The notes below the pieces were generated by a model. The model made no database searches, was not told the DNA's origin, and saw nothing but the letters and a program-made list of their open reading frames with translations. DNA of 36,514 bases, taken from positions 1 through 36,514 of the forward strand of contig JACAED010000046.1 in the NCBI GenBank assembly GCA_013389025.1, in the 5' to 3' direction. Origin of the DNA: Hydrogenophilaceae bacterium (GTDB taxonomy: Bacteria; Pseudomonadota; Gammaproteobacteria; Burkholderiales; Thiobacillaceae). How positions within the stretch are numbered: the first letter of the stretch is position 1; every line of letters starts with the position of its first letter. Below are positions 16,184-24,454 of this stretch, one piece after another. The position numbers and the translations under genes are program-made.

Positions 16184-18199
16184 TTGAAAGCGGTATATGA
16201 CACTCTTCTAAGCAATGCCAAAAGGCAAGGCTCTCACAGTATAGCTGCCGTATGTTTTTTCTTGGCAATCTCGTTTTTTGCCACCTGCGTAAATGCGGAT
16301 TTCCAGAGGGATTTCCTGAAGGTCCGCGATGCGGCAAGTTCAAGGGATGCCCGGCACTTTGAACGGGCGGCGGCAAAAATTCCTGTCGATCATGTCCTGT
16401 ATCCCTATGTTGCATACTGGCGCAGTGCCAGAAATCTTGAGAATGATGCTGTCGTTGCTGATTTTCTGGCGGACCATGCCGATTCGTGGCTGGCTGAAAG
16501 GCTTCGTGGCGAGTGGCTGAAGGATCTCGGCAGGCGTGAAAACTGGCCGGCATTCCTGGCAGAATTCCCTCGTCTTGGAAAACCTGATACGTCACATCTG
16601 TGTTTGGCAAGGCGAGCCGAACTATCGGTTAACGATCAGAGCGGGCTCAGGCATGCGATTGCCATGTGGTTTACAGGCAGGGACATGCCCAGTGTATGCA
16701 CGCCACTTTTTTCATGGCTTTTTCAACAGGGCTATTTGAAAGAGGAAGACACCTGGAAACGCCTGCGGCTGGCCTTTTCTGCGGGCAATACGGGCGTAGC
16801 CAGATCGCTGGCGACCCTAATCGCCAGTGAGAGACGCCCCAAGGCAGACTGGATCGACATGGCTTTCAGGAAGCCGGAAGCATGGTTTTCATCTGGCGAC
16901 ATGGATTGGGAAAAGAGACCTCAAAAGGAACTTGGCTTTCTGGCTTTATCGCGCATGGCCAAGGTTGACTCGGTCAAGGCTGCGCGATTGCTCGAGCCCG
17001 CAATTCCCCTGCTTGACCAGGCTGACCGGCAACATGTCTGGGGTTTGCTTGCACTCGAGGCGGCACAAAAGCACGAGCCCCAGGCAGTGCCTTGGTTCGA
17101 GTTGACCGACGGCGTTGGGTTGACCGATTTTCAGCGTGAGTGGTGGGCACGGGCCGCGCTGAGGGAAGGCAACTGGTCATCCGTGCAACGTGCCATTCAG
17201 GGCATGAACGAGGAAACCCGCAATTTGCCGACATGGCGGTACTGGCATGGCCGAGCATTGAAAGCGAATGGCTGGGTGGTTTCTGCAAACCAGTTGTTTG
17301 CGCCCTTGTCACGCGAGCATCACTATTACGGACTACTGGCTGAAGAAGAACTCGGGACGGTCATTGCAGGGCAAACCATCAATATCAAGGTGTCGGACAA
17401 TGAGGTCGAAGCCGCTTCACGTATCCCGGGGATCATGCGTGCGCTGGCATTGAGAGATGCGGGGCTGGTGACCGAAGCGGTAAATGAGTGGAACTGGACT
17501 ACCAGAAACATGACCGATCGCCAGCTGCTTGCGGCTGCCGAGCTGGCCATGCGTCATGAATGGTATGACCGGGCAATCATCACGGCTGAGAAAACCCGGG
17601 ACTTGCACGATTTCCAATTGCGCTTCATCACACCCTACCGTGAGCTGGCATCAAGACAGGCGAAGGAAAACAACCTTGATGAGGCATGGGTATACGGATT
17701 GATCAGGCAGGAAAGCCGCTTTATAAATATTGCACGGTCAAGGGTGGGGGCTTCCGGTTTGATGCAAATCATGCCGGCCACTGGCAAATGGATTGCAAGG
17801 AGACTTGGCATGGATGGTTTCAGAGTCAGCAGCCTGAATGAGCCAGAGACGAACATCAAGTTCGGTTCCTATTATTTGCGTCATGTGCAAGACAGCCTGG
17901 ACGGTCATCCGGTTCTGGCGACTGCGGCATACAATGCCGGACCGAAAAGGGCGCAACGCTGGCGCGACAGCAAGCCCATGGAAGGAGCGGTTTACGTGGA
18001 ATCCATTCCTTTCAGGGAAACCAGGGATTATGTGAAAAAAGTCATGAGCAATGCCATGTACTACGCAAGGCGGTTTGGACAGACATCCGTTCTGTTGCGA
18101 GACAGGCTGGGAATCATTCCGGCCAGACATTCAACGGCCCCAGCAGATGATGTCAATGACGGACAGCCCGTTATGGAATCCGCGGAAGTCGAAAGCTAG
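16184..18199 (+). CDS. slt: Slt-type soluble lytic murein transglycosylase
   Basis: Periplasmic enzyme that cleaves the MurNAc-GlcNAc bond of peptidoglycan, forming 1,6-anhydroMurNAc. The N-terminal superhelical domain spans most of the protein. The C-terminal catalytic domain has WVYGLIRQESRF (catalytic Glu510 if counted from 16184), SGLMQIMPATGKWIA and TAAYNAGPKRAQRW. A signal peptide is clear (SIAAVCFFLAISFFATCVNA, then DFQ). No ATG exists in this frame before it: TTG at 16184 gives 671 aa and TTG at 16262 gives 645 aa but removes the basic residues. The start is therefore uncertain. Confidence 0.9.
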   Translation: MKAVYDTLLSNAKRQGSHSIAAVCFFLAISFFATCVNADFQRDFLKVRDAASSRDARHFERAAAKIPVDHVLYPYVAYWRSARNLENDAVVADFLADHADSWLAERLRGEWLKDLGRRENWPAFLAEFPRLGKPDTSHLCLARRAELSVNDQSGLRHAIAMWFTGRDMPSVCTPLFSWLFQQGYLKEEDTWKRLRLAFSAGNTGVARSLATLIASERRPKADWIDMAFRKPEAWFSSGDMDWEKRPQKELGFLALSRMAKVDSVKAARLLEPAIPLLDQADRQHVWGLLALEAAQKHEPQAVPWFELTDGVGLTDFQREWWARAALREGNWSSVQRAIQGMNEETRNLPTWRYWHGRALKANGWVVSANQLFAPLSREHHYYGLLAEEELGTVIAGQTINIKVSDNEVEAASRIPGIMRALALRDAGLVTEAVNEWNWTTRNMTDRQLLAAAELAMRHEWYDRAIITAEKTRDLHDFQLRFITPYRELASRQAKENNLDEAWVYGLIRQESRFINIARSRVGASGLMQIMPATGKWIARRLGMDGFRVSSLNEPETNIKFGSYYLRHVQDSLDGHPVLATAAYNAGPKRAQRWRDSKPMEGAVYVESIPFRETRDYVKKVMSNAMYYARRFGQTSVLLRDRLGIIPARHSTAPADDVNDGQPVMESAEVES

Positions 18200-18230
18200 A
18201 ATTCAGGAACGAGTGTAAATTTCTCCGAAA

Positions 18231-19265
18231 ATGAAAATTGAAAAAGTATGCATTCTGGGTGGAACCGGTTTTGTCGGGCATGCGCTGGTTTCCGAATTGG
18301 CTGCGCGCGGCATTCAGGTGCGTGTGCTGGCCCGGCGTCGGGAACATGCCAAGCCGCTTATCCTGTTGCCTACCGTAGAGGTCGTCGAGGGCGATATTCA
18401 TGACGAACGGGTCCTCGTTCGGGCGTTCGAAGGCTGTGATGCGGTGATAAATCTTGTGGGCATTCTGCATGAATCGATCATGGGTCGAGTGGACAGCCCG
18501 GAACACAGGCGCGGAGATTTTCATCAATGCCATATCGAATTGCCGCGCAAGGTGATAGGCGCCTGTGCACAGGCCGGCATTGACCGATTATTGCACATGA
18601 GCGCATTGGGGGCCGACCCGACTTCGCGGTCCGCCTATCAGCGTTCAAAAGGCATAGGCGAAGCCATTGTTCGGGAGGCCGGCATGGTTCCGACATACGA
18701 ACCGGGCACCTTGTACGGCGCCAAGTTCACTGCACGACGCGGGTTGCATGTCACCATTTTCAGGCCATCCGTCATTTTTGGTCCTGCGGACAGCTTCCTC
18801 AACCTGTTTGCCCGCTTGCTGAAATTCCTGCCTGCAATCCCTCTTGCCTGTCCGCAGGCACAATTCCAGCCGGTTTACGTTAGGGATGTGGCACGTGCCT
18901 TTGTCGAAAGCATCGACAACCCAGGAGCTTTCGGACAAACCTATGATCTTTGCGGCCCGAAACGCTACACACTGATCGAGTTGATGCAAATTCTTGTTCA
19001 CGTGCTCGGTATTCGCAGAAAAATCATTCCTCTGACCGATCGTTTTTCCTACTGGAATGCATGGCTGCTCGAATGGAAGCCGGGAAGAAAAATCATGACC
19101 CGCGATAATTATTACGCCATGCAGATACCGAATGTCTGTACCGGCGCCCATCCACTCCCACCGGATTGGCACCCGGCTGATCTGGAAGCCACCGCCCCCG
19201 GCTGGCTGCAAGGCATCAGCCAGCGCAGCGGGTATCAGCGTTATCGCAATCGGGCGCATCGCTAG
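18231..19265 (+). CDS. NDUFA9-like NAD(P)-binding (atypical SDR) protein
   Basis: Atypical short-chain dehydrogenase of the complex I NDUFA9-like group, 344 aa. The Rossmann nucleotide-binding motif GGTGFVGHAL is at residues 10-19. VLARRREHAK supplies the expected basic residues after beta-2, and VVEGDIHDERVL and VINLVGILHE follow the extended-SDR pattern. The classical YxxxK is altered (SAYQRSKGIGEAIVREA retains YQRSK). The C-terminal half is less conserved. Homologs commonly lie next to cca in betaproteobacteria. Substrate is unknown; quinone or coenzyme Q-related roles have been suggested for relatives. The gene starts 31 nt after slt and ends 9 nt before cca. Confidence 0.82.
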   Translation: MKIEKVCILGGTGFVGHALVSELAARGIQVRVLARRREHAKPLILLPTVEVVEGDIHDERVLVRAFEGCDAVINLVGILHESIMGRVDSPEHRRGDFHQCHIELPRKVIGACAQAGIDRLLHMSALGADPTSRSAYQRSKGIGEAIVREAGMVPTYEPGTLYGAKFTARRGLHVTIFRPSVIFGPADSFLNLFARLLKFLPAIPLACPQAQFQPVYVRDVARAFVESIDNPGAFGQTYDLCGPKRYTLIELMQILVHVLGIRRKIIPLTDRFSYWNAWLLEWKPGRKIMTRDNYYAMQIPNVCTGAHPLPPDWHPADLEATAPGWLQGISQRSGYQRYRNRAHR

Positions 19266-19274
19266 GATTCCCGG

Positions 19275-20486
19275 GTGCGTACATATATCGTCGGCGGTGC
19301 TGTCAGGGATGAATTGCTCGGGCTGCCGGTACAGGATCGTGATCATGTTGTCGTGGGTGCTACGCCGGAGCAGATGGCTGAATTGGGTTTCCGGCCTGTA
19401 GGCAAGGACTTTCCTGTCTTTCTCCATCCCGATAGCCACGAAGAGTATGCGCTGGCGCGCACGGAGCGGAAATCAGGCCACGGTTACAAGGGCTTCACGG
19501 TTTTTGCCTCACCTGAAGTTACCCTCGAAGAAGATCTCCTGCGCCGTGATCTCACCATTAACGCGATGGCCAGGGACGAACAGGGAAACCTGATTGATCC
19601 GCATTCCGGTCTGGCGGATATCCGGGCAAGAATACTGCGGCATGTCAGCCCGGCGTTTGCCGAAGATCCGGTACGCATACTCAGGGTAGCGCGTTTTGCC
19701 GCCAGATTTCCGGATTTCCATGTCGCATCTGAAACGCTGGAACTGATGCGAAGCATGGTGTCATCGGGCGAAGTCGATCATCTTGTACCAGAGCGTGTAT
19801 GGCAGGAGTTTTCTCGAGGATTGATGTCCCTCCGACCTTCACGCATGTTTGACGTCCTCAGGGAATGCGGCGCTTTGGCAAGACTGTTGCCGGAATTGGA
19901 CCGCCTGTTTGGCGTGCCTCAGCCTCCGGAACATCATCCGGAAGTCGACACGGGCGTGCATGTCATGCTGGTGGTGGATTGGTCTGCTTCCAAGGGATAC
20001 AGCCTTCCGGTTCGTTTTTCAGCCCTCGCACACGATTTGGGCAAGGGCACGACCCCAAGCGAACTCTGGCCAAAACATCACGGTCACGAAGCAAGAAGTG
20101 TCGAGCTGGTCAAGGAAGTGGCACAAAGACTGAGAATTCCCTCGGATTGCCGGGATCTTGCCTTGCTGGTTGCACGCTATCATGGCGACATCCATCGCGC
20201 GTTGGAGCTGAAACCTGAAACCGTGCTGAAAATACTCGAATCGACCGATGCCTTCAGGCGTCCCGAGCGTTTTACTGAAATGCTTGAGGCCTGCGAATCG
20301 GATTTTCGCGGCAGGCCGGGTTATGAGAACAGGCCCTACCCTCCCTTCGATTTCTTCCTGTCGGCACTTGCCAGATGCCAGGCTGTGGATACCGCTTTCA
20401 TTGCCGTGGAAAACCTGGGCAACGAGAAGAATGCCGTCCATCAGGCACGGCTGACAGCGTTGAAAACCCCGATCAAACTGGCGTGA
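19275..20486 (+). CDS. cca: Multifunctional CCA tRNA nucleotidyltransferase
   Basis: Adds or repairs the 3'-CCA end of tRNAs without a template. It is 403 aa, with the GTG start at 19275 giving MRTYIVGGAVRDELLGLP, the conserved N-terminus. The nucleotidyltransferase signature GGAVRDELLG is at residues 7-16 and the metal-binding DRD follows. RRDLTINAMA is the fingers motif. The C-terminal HD domain (SALAHDLGKG; HHGHEA; ARYHGDIHRA) marks the multifunctional form with phosphatase and phosphodiesterase activity. It is the last gene of the slt-epimerase-cca run. Confidence 0.95.
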   Translation: MRTYIVGGAVRDELLGLPVQDRDHVVVGATPEQMAELGFRPVGKDFPVFLHPDSHEEYALARTERKSGHGYKGFTVFASPEVTLEEDLLRRDLTINAMARDEQGNLIDPHSGLADIRARILRHVSPAFAEDPVRILRVARFAARFPDFHVASETLELMRSMVSSGEVDHLVPERVWQEFSRGLMSLRPSRMFDVLRECGALARLLPELDRLFGVPQPPEHHPEVDTGVHVMLVVDWSASKGYSLPVRFSALAHDLGKGTTPSELWPKHHGHEARSVELVKEVAQRLRIPSDCRDLALLVARYHGDIHRALELKPETVLKILESTDAFRRPERFTEMLEACESDFRGRPGYENRPYPPFDFFLSALARCQAVDTAFIAVENLGNEKNAVHQARLTALKTPIKLA

Positions 20487-20654
20487 TTGCAGGCTGTTGT
20501 GGAGATGGCAACAAACCATCTGCGCACAGTCAAAAGGCCTTGAAATGGCAGGATGATTATCAAACAGTCCTCGACGGGTGCATGCGGGGAAAGAGGAGGT
20601 GGTGGATTGTCCTGCTTCCCGCCCTGCCAGACGGGAGTGCATCCGGGTGTTGGA
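20487..20654. other. Intergenic segment after cca
   Basis: No gene or U-tailed hairpin is visible between the cca stop and the small minus-strand remnant. An AAAGAGGAGGTGG stretch near 20590 resembles a ribosome binding site, but no start codon with a plausible reading frame follows. Confidence 0.3.
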
Positions 20655-20657
20655 GAA

Positions 20658-20842
20658 TCAGTAAATCACCCACGCAATCCACATACGATGACATGGCACC
20701 GAATGCCATTCGCCGAAGCGGGCTCCTTTGGTGTGGTCAGTAAACCCGCCATCGCCAGGAAGATGAGCGCGACGATCACACCGCCCAGAACGTCGCCATG
20801 GTTTCGCCTGGATTTGTACAGTGCCTTGCAGATCGAGACCAT
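20658..20842 (-). pseudogene. Possible frameshifted small membrane protein
   Basis: Reading from the ATG at 20842, a basic N-terminus (MVSICKALYKSRRNHGD) leads into one membrane helix (VLGGVIVALIFLAMAGLL) and then into an unconvincing tail that stops at 20666. In the neighbouring frame the same stretch reads FGEWHSVPCHRMWIAWVIY and stops at 20658, which looks more like a natural C-terminus. One frameshift around 20705-20725 would join the two halves into an about 60-aa single-span protein. There is no ribosome binding site. It lies 22 nt downstream of the His-rich exported protein gene, on the same strand. I do not recognise a family. Confidence 0.25.
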
Positions 20843-20864
20843 GGCAATTCTGCAGTGCCAACGA

Positions 20865-21230
20865 TTACCAGCGGCGATCTCCGCGGCCAGTACCGTGATG
20901 TCCGTCATGATGGTCATGGTGACGCCGATCATCTCGCCAGTCATGCCGGTAATGGGGCGCAAGGTAGTAATGATGAACAACACGCGGCGGGCGAACGCGG
21001 ATCCAGCCGCCTGGATGACGCGGGCCATAGGTCCAGTAGTGATTGCCGCCCCATTCGTACAGGATGCGGAAGGCGTCATCGCCACCCCAGTTGCTGTATG
21101 AAATACTCAAACGGGGTTCGACTCGAATCACGCGGGCGTCAACATAGCCATCGTAATAGCCGCCATGAGCAAATGCAGGCGCGGCTGAAGCAAGGGCCAG
21201 CAGGCCGGCAAAAAGAGTTTTTTTCAACAT
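20865..21230 (-). CDS. Small exported His/Arg/Asp-rich protein
   Basis: 121 aa from the ATG at 21230, two bases after the stop of the upstream glycine-zipper gene. An upstream in-frame ATG at 21245 is less likely because the chosen start begins the signal peptide MLKKTLFAGLLALASAAPAFA. The mature part has an aromatic/glycine region (WGGDDAFRILYEWGGNHYWTYG) and ends in a very His/Asp/Arg-rich tail (residues about 90-121). Such tails can bind divalent metals, but that is inference from composition. It is the third gene of a minus-strand run of exported proteins divergent from an OmpR/EnvZ system. No family function is known to me. Confidence 0.75.
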   Translation of the reverse strand: MLKKTLFAGLLALASAAPAFAHGGYYDGYVDARVIRVEPRLSISYSNWGGDDAFRILYEWGGNHYWTYGPRHPGGWIRVRPPRVVHHYYLAPHYRHDWRDDRRHHDHHDGHHGTGRGDRRW

Positions 21231-21232
21231 GA

Positions 21233-21808
21233 TCAATACCTCCATTCGTTGTTGCGATAATCATCGCGGGACTGGTTTTCGGCCACATTGACGTGGACAT
21301 TCACATCCAGCCACTTGCCGGGGTCATAGGGCAGGCGGGTGGCGAATTCCTTGCCGTGGTAACGGTAAACCACGTCGTAGCCAACGATTTCCTGGCGGTA
21401 GTTGTCCACCATCCGGCATTGTTCGACCGGGCGATGGCGGGTCGTGGTGTAGTAGCCGTCACGGTCATTCCAGCGGTCGCCGATCACGGCGCCGGTTGCG
21501 GCGCCCACGGCGGCGGCAGCGACCTTGCCGTTGCCCTTGCCGACGGTCGAGCCCACCAGGCCGCCGACGATTGCCCCCAGTACGGCGTTGCCCTTGTCAT
21601 TGCCATTGCGATAAACGCGCTCCTCATAACTCACATGCTCGGTCCAGCATTCGCGACGCGGCTCATTGACCTGTTCATAGACCGGCGTTGAAGTAATGAC
21701 CCTGGCACGATCCGGAAAACCATGGCCATGGCCTGCCCATGCCAAGCCGGAAGACAGCGCAAGCGCGGCGGTCAGTGCCGTGATCAGGGGGGTGTTGCTT
21801 GTTTTCAT
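21233..21808 (-). CDS. Glycine-zipper 2TM-domain exported protein
   Basis: 191 aa with a signal peptide (MKTSNTPLITALTAALALSSGLAWA). The glycine-zipper domain is at about residues 74-112 (NAVLGAIVGGLVGSTVGKGNGK, then GAATGAVIGDR). The C-terminal part (VEQCRMVDNYRQEIVGYDVVYRYHGKEF, with GKWLDVNVHV) is typical of the periplasmic or outer-membrane glycine-zipper proteins seen widely in beta- and gammaproteobacteria. A good ribosome binding site (AAAGGAGC) precedes the ATG at 21808. Such proteins are usually envelope-associated, but the specific role is unknown. It is co-directional with the two flanking small exported proteins. Confidence 0.85.
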   Translation of the reverse strand: MKTSNTPLITALTAALALSSGLAWAGHGHGFPDRARVITSTPVYEQVNEPRRECWTEHVSYEERVYRNGNDKGNAVLGAIVGGLVGSTVGKGNGKVAAAAVGAATGAVIGDRWNDRDGYYTTTRHRPVEQCRMVDNYRQEIVGYDVVYRYHGKEFATRLPYDPGKWLDVNVHVNVAENQSRDDYRNNEWRY

Positions 21809-21840
21809 GGTTACGCTCCTTTGTTCAAATGTCGTGAAAC

Positions 21841-22131
21841 TCAGTGACGTCCGCGGTCGTCATAAACTTTGTCAGGCCTGTCGAGGCTGCGACGTTCATA
21901 GCCGTAGCCATAACCGCGATCCTTGTCTTCGTCCTCGGCCCGATCCTGCTTCTTCTTGCCGGATTGCTGCCTGGACTTGCGCGGGTCGCGGTCTTCCTGC
22001 CTGTATTCATCGCCGCCCTTGCGCGCGACCATCCAGGCTTCCTCGGGAAAGCCCTGGCTGGCCTCAGCGGGGCTGGAAAATGCCGGGCCGGCAAGGCTGG
22101 CGGTCAATACGGCAATCAGTAATCTGCTCAT
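21841..22131 (-). CDS. Small exported highly charged protein
   Basis: 96 aa from the ATG at 22131, which has GGAAAG just upstream; the longer frame adds 28 residues with no signal-like character. The signal peptide is MSRLLIAVLTASLAGPAFS. The mature protein begins with an ordered-looking stretch (PAEASQGFPEEAWMVARKGGDEYRQ) and then becomes a Lys/Arg/Asp/Gln-rich, probably disordered segment with GYGYGYERR. It leads the minus-strand exported trio, and its promoter region is shared with the divergent response regulator gene. I recognise no functional family. Confidence 0.72.
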   Translation of the reverse strand: MSRLLIAVLTASLAGPAFSSPAEASQGFPEEAWMVARKGGDEYRQEDRDPRKSRQQSGKKKQDRAEDEDKDRGYGYGYERRSLDRPDKVYDDRGRH

Positions 22132-22191
22132 GTTCTTTCCTTTCACCGGGAGGACGTTTCTGTCTTCCACGGTTTGCAGTATGGGGGGGAG

Positions 22192-22240
22192 TCGTAACCA
22201 GGCGGTTTCCCGCAAGCGCGATTTTGTAACAAGTTGTAAC
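22192..22240. promoter_or_regulatory. Phased TTGTAAC repeats, likely OmpR-type binding sites
   Basis: TTGTAAC occurs at 22224-22230 and again at 22234-22240, exactly 10 bp apart, with a third related copy TCGTAAC at 22192-22198. Tandem half-sites one helical turn apart are the normal arrangement for winged-helix OmpR-family regulators. They lie between the divergent response regulator gene and the exported-protein genes, so autoregulation plus control of the trio is a reasonable inference. A -10-like TATATT is at 22272-22277. Confidence 0.5.
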
Positions 22241-22284
22241 GGCGATGTTTCTAGTTGCGGGCTGGCGCTGTTATATTCCCCGGC

Positions 22285-23004
22285 ATGAGCGAGAAACAGC
22301 CTACCATCTATGTCGTGGACGACGATTCAGGCATCCGCGACCTGTTGTCGGAATACCTGATGGCCCAGGGGATGATCGTCCGGACCGCCTCCGGCGGTTC
22401 TGAACTTGACGGTCTCATGGCGGAAGACAGGCCCGATCTGCTGGTGCTGGACCTGATGATGCCGGGCGAGGACGGTTTGTCGATTGCCCGGCGCATCAAG
22501 GCACAGGCGGGTTCGCCGCCCATCATCATGCTGTCGGCCAAGGGCGAGGATATCGACCGCATCGTTGGGCTGGAAGTCGGCGCGGACGACTATCTGGCCA
22601 AGCCCTTCAACCCGCGCGAGCTGCTTGCGCGCATCCGCGCCGTCATGCGCCGGGGCAGTGCCGCGGAACCACGGCAACCGGAACAATCCGCCCGCCTGAT
22701 GGAATTTGGGCCTTTCCAGGTCAATCTCGATGCACGGTCGTTCAGCCGCGATGGTGAAGAAATCACGCTGACCAGCGGCGAGTTCAGCCTGCTCGAAATC
22801 ATGGTCACGCATCCCAACCGCGCGCTATCGCGGGATTGGCTGATGGATCAGTTGCGTGGATTCGAACGCGATCCGTTCGATCGCAGCATCGATGTCCGCG
22901 TCAACCGCCTGCGCAAGAAAATCGAGGACGATCCCGCCAACCCCCGCTACATCAAGACCGTGTGGGGACAGGGCTATTTGTTTGCGCCGCAGGGTAAAAG
23001 TTAA
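22285..23004 (+). CDS. OmpR-family response regulator
   Basis: 239-aa two-component regulator. The receiver domain (about residues 7-120) has the acidic pair Asp12-Asp13, phospho-acceptor Asp56 (LVLDLMMPGEDG), Ser84 and Lys106 (AKPFNPREL). The C-terminal winged helix (about 135-235) shows TSGEFSLLEIMVTHPNRALSRDWLMD and RSIDVRVNRLRKKIE...KTVWGQGYLF, matching OmpR more closely than PhoB. The ATG at 22285 lacks a ribosome binding site and sits 7 nt after a TATATT element, so the transcript could be nearly leaderless. The sensor kinase follows 6 nt later. Confidence 0.92.
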   Translation: MSEKQPTIYVVDDDSGIRDLLSEYLMAQGMIVRTASGGSELDGLMAEDRPDLLVLDLMMPGEDGLSIARRIKAQAGSPPIIMLSAKGEDIDRIVGLEVGADDYLAKPFNPRELLARIRAVMRRGSAAEPRQPEQSARLMEFGPFQVNLDARSFSRDGEEITLTSGEFSLLEIMVTHPNRALSRDWLMDQLRGFERDPFDRSIDVRVNRLRKKIEDDPANPRYIKTVWGQGYLFAPQGKS

Positions 23005-23010
23005 TCGTAC

Positions 23011-24285
23011 ATGGTGCAGTCGCTTTTTGCCCGCACCGCGATCATCCTAGCCATCGTTTTCCTGCTGTTTCAGGCCATGGCCAGCTATGTTGTCTATCGC
23101 ACGCTCGTCAAGCCGGTCGCGCAACGTTCGGCGGATGATCTGGCAGGATTGATCGTTCTTTCCGCGCAGACCTGGGTCGAACTACCCCCGGAGGTGCGTC
23201 CGGCTTTCGAGCGGGAACTGGCCAGACGCCACGGTTTGCGCTTGCAGGCTGCCTCGGGCGTCACGCCTGTCGAGGCGGCCGGTTTTCCGTTCAGGAATGA
23301 AATCGAGCTGGCGCTTTCGTCCAGGCTGGGCGAGGAGATTCGACTTGATGGCCGCAAGGACAGTCATGCGGTTTGGGTTGAATTGCCGGTGGGCGGAACA
23401 TTGCTGCAAGCCGGTTTTTTTCCTGATCGATATGCGGTCAGGCCACCACTCGCCGCAGTCACCCTTGTTTCCGTTGGGGCGTTCATCGTCTTGTTGACAG
23501 CCTTGCTGCTGGTGCGGCGAATTACCGTACCGCTTGCCAAGGCTTCGCAGGCGGCAGGCGTGGTGGGCAAGGGGAACATTCCCGAAAGTCTGCCCGAAAC
23601 CGGCCCCCGGGAACTGGCCGATCTGGCCCGGCGATTCAACCAGATGGCCCGCGAGGTTCATGATCTGCTGGAAAACCGCACGACATTGCTGGGCGGCATT
23701 TCGCATGACCTGCGCACACCGCTGACCCGCATGCAGCTCAACATCGAGCTGTTGCGCGAAAAGTTTGATCCGGAGAGGCTTGCCCGGATGGAAACAGACC
23801 TGGCCGAGATGAATGGCCTCATTGGCGGGTACCTTGAACTGGCCCGCAATACCCAGGCGGAGCTTCCGCAGACTGTTGATCTCGACAGTCTTGTGGCATC
23901 GGTTGCTGCCAAACATGGCGCGATTTATCAATCCCGAAGCCGATGCGATTACCCGGTGGCGCGGGCATCGCTGGAAAGATTACTGGACAATCTGATGCAG
24001 AATGCTCATCAATACAGTGGCGGCAAAGCTATTGAAACAAGATTGCGTTGTGGAAAGACCCACGTGGAAATCTCGGTCCTGGATTCAGGTCCGGGTATTC
24101 CGGAGCCGGAACTGGACAAGGTTTTCAGGCCGTTTTACCGGCTGGAATCATCGCGTGCGAGTTCGACGGGCGGGACAGGGCTGGGCCTGGCCATCGTCAA
24201 GCAACTGGCGGAATTGAATGGGTGGGAAATTCGCCTGGTCAATCGCCCCGAGGGCGGGCTTGAAGCAAAAGTGGTACTGAGATGA
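23011..24285 (+). CDS. EnvZ-like sensor histidine kinase
   Basis: 424-aa inner-membrane kinase partner of the preceding regulator. Two membrane helices (about residues 8-27 and 147-168) flank a periplasmic sensor of about 120 residues that I cannot assign to a ligand class. A HAMP domain follows (about 170-222). The H-box is GGISHDLRTPLTRMQ with His232. The N-box is LLDNLMQNAHQYSGG, and the G-boxes are LDSGPGIPE and GGTGLGLAIVKQLAEL. This architecture is that of EnvZ. The 3' end directly abuts a convergent micro-ORF (24286-24432): the stop codons form TGATCA. Confidence 0.92.
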   Translation: MVQSLFARTAIILAIVFLLFQAMASYVVYRTLVKPVAQRSADDLAGLIVLSAQTWVELPPEVRPAFERELARRHGLRLQAASGVTPVEAAGFPFRNEIELALSSRLGEEIRLDGRKDSHAVWVELPVGGTLLQAGFFPDRYAVRPPLAAVTLVSVGAFIVLLTALLLVRRITVPLAKASQAAGVVGKGNIPESLPETGPRELADLARRFNQMAREVHDLLENRTTLLGGISHDLRTPLTRMQLNIELLREKFDPERLARMETDLAEMNGLIGGYLELARNTQAELPQTVDLDSLVASVAAKHGAIYQSRSRCDYPVARASLERLLDNLMQNAHQYSGGKAIETRLRCGKTHVEISVLDSGPGIPEPELDKVFRPFYRLESSRASSTGGTGLGLAIVKQLAELNGWEIRLVNRPEGGLEAKVVLR

Positions 24286-24432
24286 TCAGCGTATGCGGCT
24301 TAGTTGAATTTCAATGAACAACAAGGTCAAACACACCAGCGACATGCGTTTCGTGCTTCCGCTGAAATAACCAAGCGGCGTGGAGCACATGCCGATCCTG
24401 AGTGCAATGCCACGCGAAAGTGTAAGTCGCAT
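24286..24432 (-). CDS. Micro-ORF B, similar to micro-ORF A upstream
   Basis: A 48-aa frame starting at the ATG at 24432 (MRLTLSRGIALRIGM...) and ending at 24286, back-to-back with the histidine kinase stop. Its central and C-terminal part, YFSGSTKRMSLVCLTLLFI, aligns without gaps to WFQGETERMRLTSLCLMFI of micro-ORF A. Over the ungapped 26 residues beginning at Met14 of A and Met15 of B, eleven positions are identical (M, F, G, T, R, M, L, L, L, F, I). Most conserved residues use different codons in the two copies. The C-terminal half is hydrophobic enough for a short membrane or amphipathic helix. It lacks a clear ribosome binding site and is 22 nt after A. The family is unknown to me. Confidence 0.45.
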   Translation of the reverse strand: MRLTLSRGIALRIGMCSTPLGYFSGSTKRMSLVCLTLLFIEIQLSRIR

Positions 24433-24454
24433 GCGTTTGATTGGGCCGGCAAGA

